Below, piece by piece: positions 27,111-27,500 of a stretch of 27,500 nucleotides of DNA. The stretch covers positions 142,709,241-142,736,740 of the forward strand of contig CM043945.1 of the NCBI GenBank assembly GCA_014529385.2. Direction: 5' to 3'. The notes under the pieces are model-generated. The model was given only the letters and a program-made list of their open reading frames with translations, did no database searches and was not told the DNA's origin. The translations under genes and the position numbers were made by a program. Position 1 is the first letter of the stretch. Each line of letters starts with the position of its first letter. This DNA comes from Adiantum capillus-veneris (lineage: Eukaryota > Streptophyta > Polypodiopsida > Polypodiales > Pteridaceae).

Positions 27111-27500
27111 TAGTTTCTTTATTTTTCAATTAGGCATTTCATCTTGTCTGAATATACTCAATAAACCAGTACTCCAGCTAATCACATCATCTCATGCCCA
27201 GACGAAAGCTCTATTGCAAACGATATTCAGAGTTTCATAGTTTTGTTTAATCAAATGCACCAATAAAGATCAGTACAGTTTATGCTTTTAAAGACCAGAA
27301 TTCTCGAGTAAGGACCAGTACACTGTTGCATGCTTTGAAAACTGTTTTATGCATCTTTACACTGTGCGGATTAGTGCATGCTTTCTTTTATGCTATGCAG
27401 GTCAGCATGATCCAGATGTTAAATGTGCTAAATTTATGAAGAATCTTTCATACGCAATCATCCTTATTGACCCCATACTTACACCTGAGCTTGTACCTCA
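27111..27500. other. Unassigned end of window
   Basis: No coding pattern, repeat or structured RNA was recognised. The sequence is AT-rich with recurrent CCAGTAC/ACCAGTAC words near 27165, 27312 and 27316. Confidence 0.4.

Overview
This window reads as nuclear DNA of a land plant, and it is mostly transposable elements and simple repeats. The plant call rests on a complete CACTA (En/Spm) transposon with plant-type TNP2 and Transposase_24 proteins, a captured plant HIPP-type (heavy-metal-associated isoprenylated) gene fragment, short GT-AG introns of 90-100 bp, and TATATAAAGG-type promoters. Very heavy (CT)n/(CA)n content and a Penelope-like reverse transcriptase would fit a non-seed vascular plant such as a fern, but that is only a guess.

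Left part (1-9.8 kb): a dispersed repeat, called R1 here, occurs at 296-3499 and again at 8430-9822. The first copy is split by an insertion at 954-2774. Comparison with the second, uninterrupted copy gives a 1821-bp TG...CA unit with a 5-bp duplication (TTTGA), a TATA box and AATAAA: a solo LTR. Inside this LTR is a run of 13 short hairpins whose stems vary in a compensatory way while the 5-nt loop stays GGNTA-like; this is the most unusual structure in the window. Between the R1 copies lies a decayed reverse-transcriptase element (3.6-7.1 kb), a 198-bp tandem duplication and a repeat that recurs inverted at 25.5 kb.

Middle (9.8-18.2 kb): an 1.1-kb unassigned stretch, then the CACTA element at 10962-15833 (CACTACAAGAGG termini, ATG target duplication, palindromic subterminal GCGTCGCTA arrays). 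Its minus-strand genes are a TNP2 cut off after its N-terminal third and a four-exon Transposase_24-like gene, so the copy should not be autonomous. It also carries, in the same orientation, a fragment of a host HIPP-type metal-binding gene ending in a CaaX box. Beyond it, at 16622-17962, is an unrecognised plus-strand gene with one clean intron and two in-frame stops.

Right part (18.2-27.5 kb): two 5'-truncated R1 copies, long (GT)n and (CT)n arrays, a tandem duplication, a 32-base C run, and several weak exon candidates (minus strand near 21.1-21.6 kb and 23.3-23.5 kb; plus strand near 22.5 and 24.2 kb). No rRNA, tRNA or CRISPR was found. Apart from the transposon proteins and the HIPP fragment, no product could be named with confidence.
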